From positions 1 to 57,768 of the forward strand of contig JAFSVJ010000060.1 of NCBI GenBank assembly GCA_017445025.1: DNA of 57,768 bases, in the 5' to 3' direction. A model generated the notes under the pieces. It ran no database searches, was not told the origin of the DNA, and saw only the letters and a list, made by a program, of their open reading frames with translations. Position 1 is the stretch's first letter. Each line of letters opens with the position of its first letter. Shown here piece by piece: positions 26,247-35,228 of the stretch. The translations under genes were made by a program, and so were the position numbers. This stretch comes from Abditibacteriota bacterium (GTDB lineage Bacteria > Armatimonadota > UBA5829).

Positions 26247-27200
26247 ATGAAAATAGTTTGTTTAGACGGATACACCACAAACCCCGGTGACCTATCTTGG
26301 GAACCTGTTAAAAAATTAGGTGAATTTGTTTGTTATGACAGAACAAAACCGGAAGATGTTATAGAAAGAGCCAAAGATGCGGATATAATTCTAACCAACA
26401 AAGTAGTAATAAAGCAACCTCAAATAGATAAACTACCTAATTTAAAGTATATAACTACCCTTGCCACAGGTTATAATGTGGTAGATGTGGAATATGCACG
26501 AAAAAAAAGAATTGATGTATCAAACGCTCCGGACTACTCCACTAAAGCTGTAGCCCAACACACCTTTGCTTTTATTTTAGAAATAATGAGTAAAATTAAA
26601 CTCCATTCCGATAGTGTATATCAGGGAGATTGGATAAGATCGGACGACTTTTGTTATTGGAAAAGCCCTATAATTGACTTAGCAGGAAAGACCATAGGAA
26701 TAATAGGATATGGAAAAATAGGAAAAGAAGTGGCTAAAATTGCCAAAGCTTTTGATATGAAGGTCAAAACTGTTAAACGAGGCAGACCTTATGAAACTGA
26801 TCCGGATATAGATTTTTGTTCTCTTGAAGAATTATTAAAGGAAAGTGATATAGTTTCTCTTCACTGCCCGGCCACAACGGAAACCACAGGAATGGTAAAC
26901 AGTGATTTTCTTTCAAAAATGAAATCCTCTGCCATACTAATCAATATGGCACGAGGTGTGGTAGTAAATGAAAAAGATGTGGCTTTTGCTTTAAATAATA
27001 ATATTATTTCCTATTTTTGCGGAGACGTTATAGAGAAAGAACCTATGTCTCCGGATTGTCCTCTCTTAGTAGCAGAGCACACCTTAATCACTCCCCATAT
27101 AGCCTGGGCTTCAGTTGAAAGCAGAAAAAGACTCATTGAAATAACCGCAAACAATATAACATCATTCATTAAGGGAAAACCCATTAACTTGGTAAACTAA
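26247..27200 (+). CDS. D-2-hydroxyacid dehydrogenase (glycerate dehydrogenase-like)
   Basis: 317 aa, typical length. It is an NAD(P)-dependent oxidoreductase acting on D-2-hydroxy acids or the matching keto acids. The Rossmann motif is GIIGYGKIGKEVAKIA near residue 148. The catalytic triad is visible as Arg in NMARGVVVN, Glu in GDVIEKEPM and His in ITPHIAWAS. The segment TTLATGYNVVDVEYARKKRI is also standard. The sequence is closest in style to hydroxypyruvate/glycerate dehydrogenases, but substrate cannot be fixed. It follows the glycosyltransferase by 2 bases and ends at a shared terminator. Confidence 0.85.
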   Translation: MKIVCLDGYTTNPGDLSWEPVKKLGEFVCYDRTKPEDVIERAKDADIILTNKVVIKQPQIDKLPNLKYITTLATGYNVVDVEYARKKRIDVSNAPDYSTKAVAQHTFAFILEIMSKIKLHSDSVYQGDWIRSDDFCYWKSPIIDLAGKTIGIIGYGKIGKEVAKIAKAFDMKVKTVKRGRPYETDPDIDFCSLEELLKESDIVSLHCPATTETTGMVNSDFLSKMKSSAILINMARGVVVNEKDVAFALNNNIISYFCGDVIEKEPMSPDCPLLVAEHTLITPHIAWASVESRKRLIEITANNITSFIKGKPINLVN

Positions 27201-27222
27201 AAGAGCTCAAAAGAGCTCTTTT
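27199..27222. terminator. Bidirectional terminator
   Basis: AAAAGAGCTC pairs perfectly with GAGCTCTTTT around AAAA. It sits between converging genes (dehydrogenase on plus, esterase on minus), with U-rich ends on both strands. Confidence 0.85.
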
Positions 27223-28265
27223 TAAAATGTCATCTTATGGATATATGATTTTAAGCATTCCGCCCACATTTTTCCGTGAAGCTTTAATCCTTCTTCATTA
27301 AAATGAACTTCTGTCCTGTCTCTGTATTCTTTTCCTAAAGTATCCGTATCAGGTCCGGAAAAAGCTATTCTGTCTTTACAGATTCTTTCTTGGGCATCTC
27401 TAATATCATAATTTATGATTTCTCCCTGAGTATAAGAAACTGTAGCCACAAACCAAGGCACATACCAGCCGGATACCTTTTGGCTTCTCACAATCAAGTT
27501 ATATAAGAGTTTATAATATCTATGTCCCGGCATTTTATGAAAAGCATCACTCTCTCCCTGATGCCACAGGACACATCTAAAACCTCTTCTACCCAATTCA
27601 TTCATTCTCTTTATCATATAATCAAAGAGATTCACTCCCTCTCCCACATCCTTTATACAACACTCTTCATCTATCCATTTAACGGGACTGTGATCCGGTT
27701 GCCAATCATTTACCGAGGTAGCTCCATAACCAACTGCCGCAATTCCGACAGGCACATGAAACTCTTCATATAAAGCGTCTCCGAGAGCAGGATAAAAACT
27801 TCCCCCATCACAACCTACAATATTATCTGTCATATCATGGGTGCCGAGCATAGGATCCTCTGCAAGTTTCCACTCCTTTCCGTCTGTGCAGGATACCATT
27901 CCCGTTTCCGTTTTTATTCTAAACTGACCGGAGTTTGTGGCATTGGATTGACCGGCAGCCATTATAACTTCACCCACACCTACATGATCAACTTTAAAAG
28001 TCTCTTCCAAATCATCTTTTATTAAAAGCTCATACCAACCGCCTGCGGGAGTTTCTATGGTTTTATTAAAAATTTTATTTTTTGCAATCTCTATGGATAT
28101 CCAATCTTCATCAAGAGAAAAACCGTTAGAATCTCTTCCTTTAATTTTAACCCATATATTTTTAACTTTACCCAAGGCAGCACCTTCAATCTTAACAAAA
28201 CCCATATTATGACTGTCTCGTTGAAACACTTGATAATCTTTCGGTGAAAACAAATCTATACTCAT
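27222..28265 (-). CDS. SASA-type carbohydrate esterase, no signal peptide
   Basis: 347 aa, SGNH-like sialate O-acetylesterase domain (SASA/CE6 style). The nucleophile Ser is in MAAGQSNATNSGQF near residue 117, the oxyanion/helix block in CVLWHQGESDAF, and the catalytic His in VHFNEEGLKLHGK. The N-terminal 95 residues form a beta domain (SPKDYQVFQRDSHNMGFVKIEG). It probably removes O-acetyl groups from a polysaccharide. Unlike its two paralogues at 30277 and 32003 it has no signal peptide, so it should be cytoplasmic. It has its own promoter (28299-28327) and an AGGAAT Shine-Dalgarno. Confidence 0.8.
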   Translation of the reverse strand: MSIDLFSPKDYQVFQRDSHNMGFVKIEGAALGKVKNIWVKIKGRDSNGFSLDEDWISIEIAKNKIFNKTIETPAGGWYELLIKDDLEETFKVDHVGVGEVIMAAGQSNATNSGQFRIKTETGMVSCTDGKEWKLAEDPMLGTHDMTDNIVGCDGGSFYPALGDALYEEFHVPVGIAAVGYGATSVNDWQPDHSPVKWIDEECCIKDVGEGVNLFDYMIKRMNELGRRGFRCVLWHQGESDAFHKMPGHRYYKLLYNLIVRSQKVSGWYVPWFVATVSYTQGEIINYDIRDAQERICKDRIAFSGPDTDTLGKEYRDRTEVHFNEEGLKLHGKMWAECLKSYIHKMTF

Positions 28266-28298
28266 ATTATTCCTGTTATTCGTAAATTTACCAAAAAT

Positions 28299-28327
28299 AT
28301 TATAACAAATATTTAATATTTTTGCAA
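28299..28327 (-). promoter_or_regulatory. Promoter of the cytoplasmic esterase
   Basis: Minus strand TTGCAA, 17 bases, TATAAT, 34 bases before the ATG. Confidence 0.6.
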
Positions 28328-28330
28328 AAA

Positions 28331-28354
28331 AAAAGCACTCTTTCGAGTGCTTTT
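28331..28354 (-). terminator. Terminator after the first stand-alone prepilin
   Basis: AAAAGCACTC pairs perfectly with GAGTGCTTTT around a 4-base loop, followed by U-runs on the minus strand. It lies 5 bases past the stop. Confidence 0.85.
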
Positions 28355-28359
28355 AATAT

Positions 28360-29118
28360 TTATTGAACGTCCGGGTTCCACCAAGGGTCATCGTTACCCC
28401 AACTGGTAGCACCTGTATATCTTTCGGTAGGACCTGTACTTCTCTTGTAGAACTTTGCGTGTCCGTCTACAAATGTAAAGTTTGTTCCACCATTGTGACG
28501 AACTTTTGTAGAATTCAAATCCTCATACCAGAAACAAGGAGGTCCAAGTTCAAGTCTTGTGTATGGTCCGTTAGCATCGGTAGATCTTCCGATTTCACCT
28601 AAATAAACAGTGGTTGCGGTATTTTTAATTTGAGCCATTGAAGGATATCTTGGAGTAGGATCAAAATAACCACCGGAAGGAGTAAAGCCTAAACAATAGT
28701 TATATGAGTATCCCCAAACGTCTTTGTTGCTTGGACAAATATAAATTCCACAATTCTTTACGTAAGGGTAAATACAATCCATCCAAGTAGGATATCTGGT
28801 AATTCCCCAACCATAAGGAAGCATAACTCTAAAGTTGTTGGGTTTTTCTGTTCTTTTGTAGTTGAATGGGTAACTTGAGTCATTAGTCCAAGGACCATTA
28901 TACTCGTTGTTACACAACATTCTCGGAAGAACTTCATCATAGTCATCAACATAAAGTTGAGTTGCTGTTCCTAACTGTTTTAAGTTAGACAAACAATTTG
29001 AAGCTCTTGCTTTTTCTCTTGCCTGAGCAAACACGGGAAAGAGTATGGCTGCCAAAATAGCTATAATTGCTATTACAACCAATAACTCAATTAAGGTAAA
29101 ACCTTTTTTGTTGATCAT
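28360..29118 (-). CDS. DUF1559-style prepilin-like secreted protein
   Basis: 252 aa. Leader MINKKG, then [20 protein letters not shown], class III signal with Glu5, followed by [39 protein letters not shown]. The C-terminal [12 protein letters not shown] is the DGH motif. Cys residues at ICPSNKDVW and CNNEYNG may form disulfides. Shine-Dalgarno GAGGT. It lies just downstream of a very similar gene (29231-30004) in the same orientation. The first 35 codons are almost identical at the DNA level and the rest diverges. It is presumably cleaved by the peptidase at 17353-18285 and assembled or surface-anchored. Confidence 0.85.
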   Translation of the reverse strand: MINKKGFTLIELLVVIAIIAILAAILFPVFAQAREKARASNCLSNLKQLGTATQLYVDDYDEVLPRMLCNNEYNGPWTNDSSYPFNYKRTEKPNNFRVMLPYGWGITRYPTWMDCIYPYVKNCGIYICPSNKDVWGYSYNYCLGFTPSGGYFDPTPRYPSMAQIKNTATTVYLGEIGRSTDANGPYTRLELGPPCFWYEDLNSTKVRHNGGTNFTFVDGHAKFYKRSTGPTERYTGATSWGNDDPWWNPDVQ

Positions 29119-29147
29119 TTTTCAAAACCTCACATTTATTTATTTAA

Positions 29148-29179
29148 AACCTTGTCTTTCAAAAAAGAAAAACAAGGTT
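29148..29179 (-). terminator. Hairpin between the two prepilin genes
   Basis: AACCTTGT pairs with ACAAGGTT (8 bp) around a 16-base loop, followed on the minus strand by UUUUAAAU. A weak terminator of the upstream prepilin gene is likely. Confidence 0.5.
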
Positions 29180-29230
29180 AAAATCTAATTCAAAAAACAC
29201 ATTAAACTCTATTTATAACCTCAAATAAGT

Positions 29231-30004
29231 TTAATTTCCTGTGTAATTTGGTGACCACCACTTTTTGGGATCTGCGGAACTAATCCAGGCTTGATAGTTT
29301 CCTAAACCGGGACCGTCATATCTCTTAAAGTATTTGGCGTGACCGTCACAGAAAGTGTAGTTCATACCATCATTATGTTTTGCGGGGATACCCCAACCTC
29401 CACTTTTTTCAAAAATGGAACTTATTAATACCGGTTCCATACCTATAGAAGAAAATGTGGAGGGGTTTTGAAGTGTTTCACAAACAAAAACCGTTTCTGC
29501 GGTATTATTAATCTCTGCAAGAGCTATACCTGTTCCGGCGCTGGCTACATAAGGCTGGCCACCAACCAACATATTATTCATACCATAACCGGCAAGAGTG
29601 AAAGAACCGATATTTTGCCATGAAGTATTGATTTTATAACCTTTTGAACCGCTGGGACAACAAAACAGGGAAACATTCTTTACATAAGGATATATACTGT
29701 CCATCCATGTGGTCCAAAATGCCTGTCCGGCTAAACCCCAAGGCTGTGTTTGAAAATGCCAGCAGGGGTAATCCGTAGAAGGTCGGGGATCGTATGTGTT
29801 ACACATCTTTGGCATAGTTTCTTCATAGTCATCAACATAAAGTTGAAGAGCTGTTCCGATTTGTTTACAGTTAGACAAACAATTAGATTGTCTTGCTTTT
29901 TCTCTTGCTTGGGCAAACACGGGGAAGAGTATGGCTGCCAAAATAGCTATAATTGCTATTACAACCAATAACTCAATTAAGGTAAAACCTTTTTTGTTAA
30001 TCAT
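29231..30004 (-). CDS. DUF1559-style prepilin-like secreted protein
   Basis: 257 aa from ATG 30004, which has a GAGGTG Shine-Dalgarno and gives the standard leader MINKKG. A longer reading frame upstream is ignored because it would put 33 residues before the leader. The mature start is [20 protein letters not shown] then [39 protein letters not shown]. The C-terminal end has [17 protein letters not shown]. It is paralogous to the next gene downstream. It has a strong promoter preceded and overlapped by an 18-bp direct repeat, suggesting its own regulation. Substrate of the prepilin peptidase by motif. Confidence 0.85.
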   Translation of the reverse strand: MINKKGFTLIELLVVIAIIAILAAILFPVFAQAREKARQSNCLSNCKQIGTALQLYVDDYEETMPKMCNTYDPRPSTDYPCWHFQTQPWGLAGQAFWTTWMDSIYPYVKNVSLFCCPSGSKGYKINTSWQNIGSFTLAGYGMNNMLVGGQPYVASAGTGIALAEINNTAETVFVCETLQNPSTFSSIGMEPVLISSIFEKSGGWGIPAKHNDGMNYTFCDGHAKYFKRYDGPGLGNYQAWISSADPKKWWSPNYTGN

Positions 30005-30070
30005 TGTTAACACCTCACATATTTTATATTTTAAATTTTGTTTATACAAAATTCTAAACCAATTATTAGG

Positions 30071-30092
30071 ACTGTTTTTTTTAAAAAACAGT
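30071..30092 (-). other. Perfect palindrome in the prepilin leader
   Basis: ACTGTTTTTT/AAAAAACAGT with a 2-base centre, in the 5' untranslated region between the promoter at 30128 and the start at 30004. Confidence 0.4.
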
Positions 30093-30107
30093 TCCAAAAA
30101 CACAATA

Positions 30108-30125
30108 GTTGTTATACTACCAATT
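30108..30125. repeat. 18-bp direct repeat, copy 1 (possible operator)
   Basis: GTTGTTATACTACCAATT, identical to 30197-30214. The core TTGGTAGTATAACAA on the minus strand matches its own reverse complement at 10 of 15 positions. It overlaps the expected start point of the promoter at 30128-30156. The imperfect dyad recalls GntR-family operators; no regulator is encoded in the window. Confidence 0.5.
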
Positions 30126-30127
30126 AT

Positions 30128-30156
30128 ATTATACCATATTTTATTTTTCTTGTCAA
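30128..30156 (-). promoter_or_regulatory. Promoter of the second prepilin gene
   Basis: Perfect TTGACA (30151-30156), 17 bases, perfect TATAAT (30128-30133), with TGG before the -10. The leader is about 117 bases. Confidence 0.85.
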
Positions 30157-30196
30157 GTCTTTTATACCAATAAAAAGAAAAAAATATAAAAAAAAA

Positions 30197-30214
30197 GTTG
30201 TTATACTACCAATT
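30197..30214. repeat. 18-bp direct repeat, copy 2
   Basis: Identical to 30108-30125, 89 bases upstream on the minus strand. It carries a TATAAC box preceded at 17 bases by TTGTTA, so it may include a second, weaker promoter. Confidence 0.5.
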
Positions 30215-30234
30215 TTATTTTTTAACAATAAAAA

Positions 30235-30258
30235 AAAGGCACAATAACTTGTGCCTTT
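30235..30258 (-). terminator. Terminator after the 549-aa esterase
   Basis: AAAGGCACAA pairs with TTGTGCCTTT around a 4-base loop, followed by a long U-run on the minus strand. Confidence 0.85.
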
Positions 30259-30276
30259 CCTAAAACTCTATTTTAA

Positions 30277-31926
30277 TCAGTCTATTTGACTGTGAATATA
30301 TGGAATTATAAATTCAGCCCACATTTCACCATGTTTCTTTAAACCCTTTGGTGAGAAGTGGATACCTGTGCCGTCAAAATCTCTGTATTCTTCAAGAAGA
30401 GTATCCGTGTCAGGTCCTTGATAAGAAACGCCCTCATCCCACAGCTGTTTTTGTCCCGCTCTGATACTTTCACTCAATCCCACACCGGGAATATATGTTG
30501 CCTGTGCCGTAAAGAAAGGCACTATCCAACCGGCATCTTTTCTGCATTGCCAAATTATATTGGACAAACTGTCAAAGTAATATTCTGCACTGTTATAAAA
30601 ATCACTTTCTCCTTGGTGCCAAATAACACACCTAAATCCGTGGTCACCAAACTGAGCAACTCTATGCATAAAGAAATCAAAAAGGTTTATGTTAGTCTTT
30701 ACGGGAGACCCGCCAATAGGATCGGCATCAGGTTGCCACTGAGCAACACTTGTTCCTCCCCAACCTGTAGGAGCAACAGCTATAGGCACATTAAACTCTT
30801 TATATAAAGCGTCCCCAAGAGCCGGGTAAAGCGATCCACCACCGGTTCCGTCATGAACACCGATTTGAGGGTCATCTGCTATTTTCCAGTTAATACCATC
30901 AGTAGATACAACCATGCCTGACTCAGGTTTTATAGGAAATTGACCACAGTTAGTGGAGTTAGACTGACCTGTTCCAAGAATAATCTCACCTATTCCAACA
31001 TTATCAACTGTATAGGTTTTTTCTTCACCACCTAATTTGTATTTTAATTCAAGCTTATACCAACCGCCGGCGGGAAGCTCAACTTTGGCATTAAATATAT
31101 TTTTATTTAACTTAATTTTCTGCCATTTGGTATCTAAAGATTTATTGGTATAGTCTTTTCCCGTAAATCTATAAGACAAATCCTTTCCGCCTTTATTTAA
31201 TAAACCGTTTATGTTTATATATCCCTTTGACTTTGTTTGTCTTTGAGCAACCATATAATTCTTAGGGGAATAAAGAACAAATTCTTTGTCTAAAGGATTA
31301 TCTAAAGAGATTGCTATTTCCTCTTCTGATAGAGCATAGGGGCTTAAAACAAGTTTTTTTGTGACACCTTCAACAAGGGAAAAATCCACAACTTGACTGT
31401 TATTCCAAGGTCCCCAATATGTGACATCACCTGAGGTTTTTAATCCCACTCTGCCTTTTATCCAAAAATATTCACCGGGTTCTGTGCTTGTAAGGGGGGC
31501 TTTCTTATATTCTCCACCTATTTTACACAATTTCACACTTCCGTCAATTATGAAATAACAACCGGCACCGGTAGGACCAAAGGAAGATATTTCCACTCTG
31601 TCAGGGTAAAATTCATATATCATGGTTCCTATTTCAGATTTCAGAGTTAATTTATTACCTTCCAAAATAGGAGTGGCAGGCTTACCTATGGTCATATCAC
31701 TGCCATTTAACAGATAGTTTCCTCTGGTTTTATCAACGTGAGTTTCTTCAAATTCCACACCGTCCACTTTGAAACTTTGAATATAACCACCATTATATCC
31801 GCTTGTAGTTGCAACATAGTGGTCCCCGATTATGGTATAGGTCACATCATCGGTTTTTTCAATCTTTTGAGAAAAAACGCCCAAAGCAAGCAAAAAAATC
31901 ATTAAAACAAATATTATTTTTTTCAT
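30277..31926 (-). CDS. Secreted SASA-type esterase with extra N-terminal domain
   Basis: 549 aa. Signal peptide MKKIIFVLMIFLLALGVFSQ. Residues about 20-210 are an extra beta-rich domain absent from the two paralogues (TYTIIGDHYVATTSGYNGGYIQSF ...). The esterase part has GQSNSTNCGQF, IWHQGESDF and GIHFSPKGLKKHGEMWAEF with the catalytic His. The usual link region, SPKNYMVAQRQTKSKGY, is shared with the paralogues. It is predicted to deacetylate sugars outside the cytoplasm, perhaps on dietary or wall polysaccharide. AGGAG Shine-Dalgarno. It follows the 346-aa paralogue after a hairpin and ends in a strong terminator. Confidence 0.8.
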   Translation of the reverse strand: MKKIIFVLMIFLLALGVFSQKIEKTDDVTYTIIGDHYVATTSGYNGGYIQSFKVDGVEFEETHVDKTRGNYLLNGSDMTIGKPATPILEGNKLTLKSEIGTMIYEFYPDRVEISSFGPTGAGCYFIIDGSVKLCKIGGEYKKAPLTSTEPGEYFWIKGRVGLKTSGDVTYWGPWNNSQVVDFSLVEGVTKKLVLSPYALSEEEIAISLDNPLDKEFVLYSPKNYMVAQRQTKSKGYININGLLNKGGKDLSYRFTGKDYTNKSLDTKWQKIKLNKNIFNAKVELPAGGWYKLELKYKLGGEEKTYTVDNVGIGEIILGTGQSNSTNCGQFPIKPESGMVVSTDGINWKIADDPQIGVHDGTGGGSLYPALGDALYKEFNVPIAVAPTGWGGTSVAQWQPDADPIGGSPVKTNINLFDFFMHRVAQFGDHGFRCVIWHQGESDFYNSAEYYFDSLSNIIWQCRKDAGWIVPFFTAQATYIPGVGLSESIRAGQKQLWDEGVSYQGPDTDTLLEEYRDFDGTGIHFSPKGLKKHGEMWAEFIIPYIHSQID

Positions 31927-31952
31927 AACAACTCCTTTTTATCATATAATAA

Positions 31953-31990
31953 AATGATAACCCTCAACTTAAAAGCTAAGGATTATCATT
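31953..31990 (-). terminator. Hairpin between the two secreted esterases
   Basis: AATGATAACC pairs with GG.TTATCATT, with a U-rich 3' side on the minus strand (AUCAUUUUAUUAU). It is probably a leaky terminator after the 346-aa gene. Confidence 0.5.
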
Positions 31991-32002
31991 TTTATTTCTT
32001 TT

Positions 32003-33043
32003 TTAGTCAATTTGGCTGTGGATATAAGGAATTATAAACTCTGCCCACCATTCACCATGTCTTTTAAGACCTTTAAGACCAAAGTGGATACCATTACCGT
32101 CATAATCTCTGTATTCTTCTTGCATAGTATCTGTGTCAGGACCTTCAAAAGCAACTTTCTCATCCCATAATTTTTGGTGAGCGTTTCTGATAGCATCATT
32201 CCCTCTCATGTGTGGTCCGTGATAGGAAACTTTTGCCACAAACCAAGGAATATCCCAACCGGCGTCCTTTCTGGAACTTTCAATAATATTAACCATTAAT
32301 GGGTAGAAATAATCTGTTTCGTTACCCACATTTGATTCACCTTGGTGCCAAATAACACATCTGAATCCGTTTTGACCAAAGTTATAAACTCTTTTCATAA
32401 AGAAATCATAGAGGTTTATTCTTCCGTCCAAAGCTTGTGCGGAAGGTTGCCATTGTTCGGCTGTAGTTCCACCCCAACCTGTGGGAGACACACCGATAGG
32501 CACATGAAATTCTTTATATAATGCATCACCGAGAGCAGGATAGAGTGAACCACCGTTAGATCCGTCGTGAGTTCCAAGTTGTGGGTCATCCGCTAATCTC
32601 CAATTAACACCATCAGTAGAGGCAACCATACCGGACTCTTGCTTTGATTGAAATTGTCCGAAGTTAGTGGAATTGGATTGACCGGCACCTATAATTATTT
32701 CACCCACACCTACATAATCTATTTCTTTAAAACCATTTTCACCATATCTGATTTGAAGTCTGTACCAACCACCTGCAGGGATTTCGATTTTAACTTTAAA
32801 ATCACCGTATTTATCCGGTTTTATGATTTTTTCTACAGCTATTTCTTTGTCTCTGTAATCTTTACCTTTGATTACACAGTTAAGGCTTTTAGCTGTGGTT
32901 TTACCGTTTACTGCAACATAGCCTTTTGATTTTGTCTGTCTTTGGAACACCTGATAATTTACAGGTGAGTAGAGTGTTAAATCCTGTGCAAATAAACCAA
33001 ATGCACATAATGTCAACAACAACCCAAGAAAAATCTTTTTCAT
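32003..33043 (-). CDS. Secreted SASA-type esterase
   Basis: 346 aa with signal peptide MKKIFLGLLLTLCAFGLFAQ. Domain order: signal, beta domain with SPVNYQVFQRQTKSKGYVAVNG, then the SGNH-like esterase. GAGQSNSTNFGQF holds the nucleophile Ser, VIWHQGESNVG block III, and GIHFGLKGLKRHGEWWAEF the catalytic His. It is close to the 549-aa protein in its esterase half, including the identical ending FIIPYIHSQID, so the two are recent duplicates. GGAG Shine-Dalgarno. It is the distal gene after the PfkB operon, 45 bases away on the same strand, so transcription from that operon may continue into it. Confidence 0.8.
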   Translation of the reverse strand: MKKIFLGLLLTLCAFGLFAQDLTLYSPVNYQVFQRQTKSKGYVAVNGKTTAKSLNCVIKGKDYRDKEIAVEKIIKPDKYGDFKVKIEIPAGGWYRLQIRYGENGFKEIDYVGVGEIIIGAGQSNSTNFGQFQSKQESGMVASTDGVNWRLADDPQLGTHDGSNGGSLYPALGDALYKEFHVPIGVSPTGWGGTTAEQWQPSAQALDGRINLYDFFMKRVYNFGQNGFRCVIWHQGESNVGNETDYFYPLMVNIIESSRKDAGWDIPWFVAKVSYHGPHMRGNDAIRNAHQKLWDEKVAFEGPDTDTMQEEYRDYDGNGIHFGLKGLKRHGEWWAEFIIPYIHSQID

Positions 33044-33088
33044 AAATATCTCCTTTTTTTATTACATATAATTATTACATTTAAAAAA

Positions 33089-34114
33089 TCAACATTGATT
33101 ATTGATTTTTATAAGGTCTTCTTGTGTGGCCTGGCCTGTGGTTCCTAACATTTGAACTGTCACACCACTGGTAAAGTTGCCAATTTGTGCCGCTTCATGA
33201 TAGGTTGCTCCGGAAGTAAGTGACAATATGGCACCGCTTGTAAAACTGTCTCCGGCACCTGTAGTGTCCACTTCACCCTCAATTTTAACAGCCTTGGCTC
33301 TGTTTACTCCTTCTTTATCAAAAACCAAAACACCTTTAGAACCACAGGTTAAGAAAACTCCTCTCTTTGATGCCTCTAATAGTTTTTCTCCGGCTTTTAT
33401 AATATTATCATCATTAATTGGTGCTTTACTGCCGAAAATACAACGAACAGCCTCTTCATTATTGGGTTTAAGAACCATATTGGTAAAGTGCATCATTCTC
33501 ATTCTACTGTCAACCCAAAAAATAATATTAGGGTAAACTTTAGCACACTCCACCAAACATTCTCTCACTCTCTTTGTGACAGTACCGCAGTCCGGCTTTC
33601 TGAGTTCCACCTGATCTGCAATTACAACACCATCCACAATTGGAATAACTCCTTTGATATTTTGGATAATTTCATCTTCAATTTCAGCTAACAGAGTATC
33701 GTGGTTTTTTATATCATACCTTTCATTCTCACCGGATAGGCCTACAATGTCTATATTTTGAGGCTTCATATAGGTGGGAGTATATCTCTTTTTGCTCTTA
33801 ACCAAATATTTAGTGGTGCATCCCATTTCTTCAAGGTCACTCCGGAGATCATAACCTTCTCCGTCATCTCCCGTAAAACCTATGGGAATAACTTCTCCGG
33901 CACCTAATGACACTATATTTTTAACTATATTACCTGCTGCTCCGGGAGAATGTTTTATTAATGTGACTTGATTTGCAACCAAACCTGTCTCTATTGATAT
34001 TTCTTCCCATTTTTTATCAAAAAACAAATATTTATCAAGGAAAAAATCACCTACCACAGCTATTTTTTTATCCTTGAAATGACTTAAAATCTCTTTTAGT
34101 CGCCTTGCGTCCAT
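33089..34114 (-). CDS. PfkB-family sugar kinase (HldE domain I-like)
   Basis: 341 aa. N-terminus GDFFLDKYLFFDKKWEEIS resembles the kinase half of HldE/RfaE; there is no adenylyltransferase half. The binding motif GAAGNIVKNIVSLGAG and the PfkB signature VDTTGAGDSFTSGAIL with catalytic Asp are present. It should phosphorylate a sugar or sugar phosphate with ATP. It directly abuts the preceding gene (stop TAA next to ATG) and ends the HAD - GH13 - GH13 - unknown - PfkB operon. Its substrate is probably produced or recycled by those neighbours; that link is inference. Cytoplasmic. Confidence 0.78.
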   Translation of the reverse strand: MDARRLKEILSHFKDKKIAVVGDFFLDKYLFFDKKWEEISIETGLVANQVTLIKHSPGAAGNIVKNIVSLGAGEVIPIGFTGDDGEGYDLRSDLEEMGCTTKYLVKSKKRYTPTYMKPQNIDIVGLSGENERYDIKNHDTLLAEIEDEIIQNIKGVIPIVDGVVIADQVELRKPDCGTVTKRVRECLVECAKVYPNIIFWVDSRMRMMHFTNMVLKPNNEEAVRCIFGSKAPINDDNIIKAGEKLLEASKRGVFLTCGSKGVLVFDKEGVNRAKAVKIEGEVDTTGAGDSFTSGAILSLTSGATYHEAAQIGNFTSGVTVQMLGTTGQATQEDLIKINNQC

Positions 34115-35218
34115 TTAAATCCCCAAGTTCTCTATAATTTTTAAAAGGAATTGCCTATTATCAATACAAATATAATGAAGTTCACCACCCATTCGAGAAA
34201 AACTTTTGCAAAATCTCAAATAATATGCGGGATTATCATGTGGGGGTTCGCCCTTGGTCCAGTCCCAATTACCACCATCTGCTATATCTACCACAGCAAT
34301 GGTAAAATCTTTACTTGCACCAAGGCCTTTTTGAAAACGCAAGTTATTGGCTAAGGACATACTTTTTTCAAAAACCATAGGTGCCATAATGGCAGAGCCC
34401 ACTGTCACATGAATACCACCGTCGCTTAGGTTTTCCACATCTCCCGCAAAGGAAAGAAAATCTCTCTCGGCACAAATACCTATGGCCCCGCTGGTGTTCC
34501 AAGGATGAGTATAAATAATATCATAACCTATTCCCGGATGCACGGTCAAAGGTTTTCCCAATTTATAAGAAGTCCATTGAACGGAAACATCTTTGTATTT
34601 ATGCTCAATTTTAATTTTACCTTTTGGAATATTATATTCCTTTATAAGCTTTAAAAGCTCAACCTTTCCGGCTGTGGAATCTGTTGTTTCTTCCTCAAGG
34701 TCCTTCTTTATACTTTCCTTAAGCTCAGCCTCTGAAGGGATTTCCAACCCATCATCATCAATCATTTTGCCAACAGCTTCTCCGTATCCCAAACCTGTGG
34801 CAGAACCTAAAACTATTGCCAAATTAAGATATTTTCCTGTCTCATCCCATATACCGAATTTTCCTTCAGCCACATATCGTTTTACGCTTTCCGTAGACTT
34901 ACCTATATAGGCAAACTCCCAATCGTGAATGGATCCGGCACCGTTGGTGGCAACATGTGTCACCACATCATCACACAAAAGTTTGCAAAAAACGGGACCC
35001 AAACCATTTTTTATGGAATGGGCTCCGTAAGTTATCATACGAGCTTTTCCAAGCTCTTTTGCTTTTGCAAATTTTTCAGAAATATATTTTATTTGCTCAT
35101 CTTCTAATTTTCCGCAAGGCATTGGCTTGGTTTTGGGGCAGATTTTAATCTGATCCATAACAAGAGCATGATCTCTTGTATTAAGGGGAAATGCCTTAAC
35201 TTTTTTTCTGTCTAACAT
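34115..35218 (-). CDS. Uncharacterised conserved protein beside PfkB kinase
   Basis: 367 aa, no signal peptide or membrane segment. I do not recognise a named family with certainty. Conserved-looking blocks are YGAHSIKNGLGPVF, THVATNGAGSIHDWEFAYIG, FGIWDETG, HPGIGYDIIYTHP, GGIHVTVGSAIMAP and DGGNWDWTKGEPPHDNPAYYLRF. The early part recalls deoxyhypusine-synthase-like proteins (NGA.SIHD after a strand, then a C-terminal GSAI.AP.VFEK), which suggests a Rossmann-like fold binding a nucleotide. That is a weak resemblance only. It lies between GH13 and the PfkB kinase with no spacing on the kinase side, so it likely acts in the same sugar route. Confidence 0.55.
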   Translation of the reverse strand: MLDRKKVKAFPLNTRDHALVMDQIKICPKTKPMPCGKLEDEQIKYISEKFAKAKELGKARMITYGAHSIKNGLGPVFCKLLCDDVVTHVATNGAGSIHDWEFAYIGKSTESVKRYVAEGKFGIWDETGKYLNLAIVLGSATGLGYGEAVGKMIDDDGLEIPSEAELKESIKKDLEEETTDSTAGKVELLKLIKEYNIPKGKIKIEHKYKDVSVQWTSYKLGKPLTVHPGIGYDIIYTHPWNTSGAIGICAERDFLSFAGDVENLSDGGIHVTVGSAIMAPMVFEKSMSLANNLRFQKGLGASKDFTIAVVDIADGGNWDWTKGEPPHDNPAYYLRFCKSFSRMGGELHYICIDNRQFLLKIIENLGI

Positions 35219-35228
35219 ACTTATCTCT

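Noticed and set aside
30005..30103. 33-codon extension before the second stand-alone prepilin
   Set aside because: The internal ATG at 30004 has GAGGTG upstream and gives the normal MINKKG leader; the extension runs through the leader palindrome.
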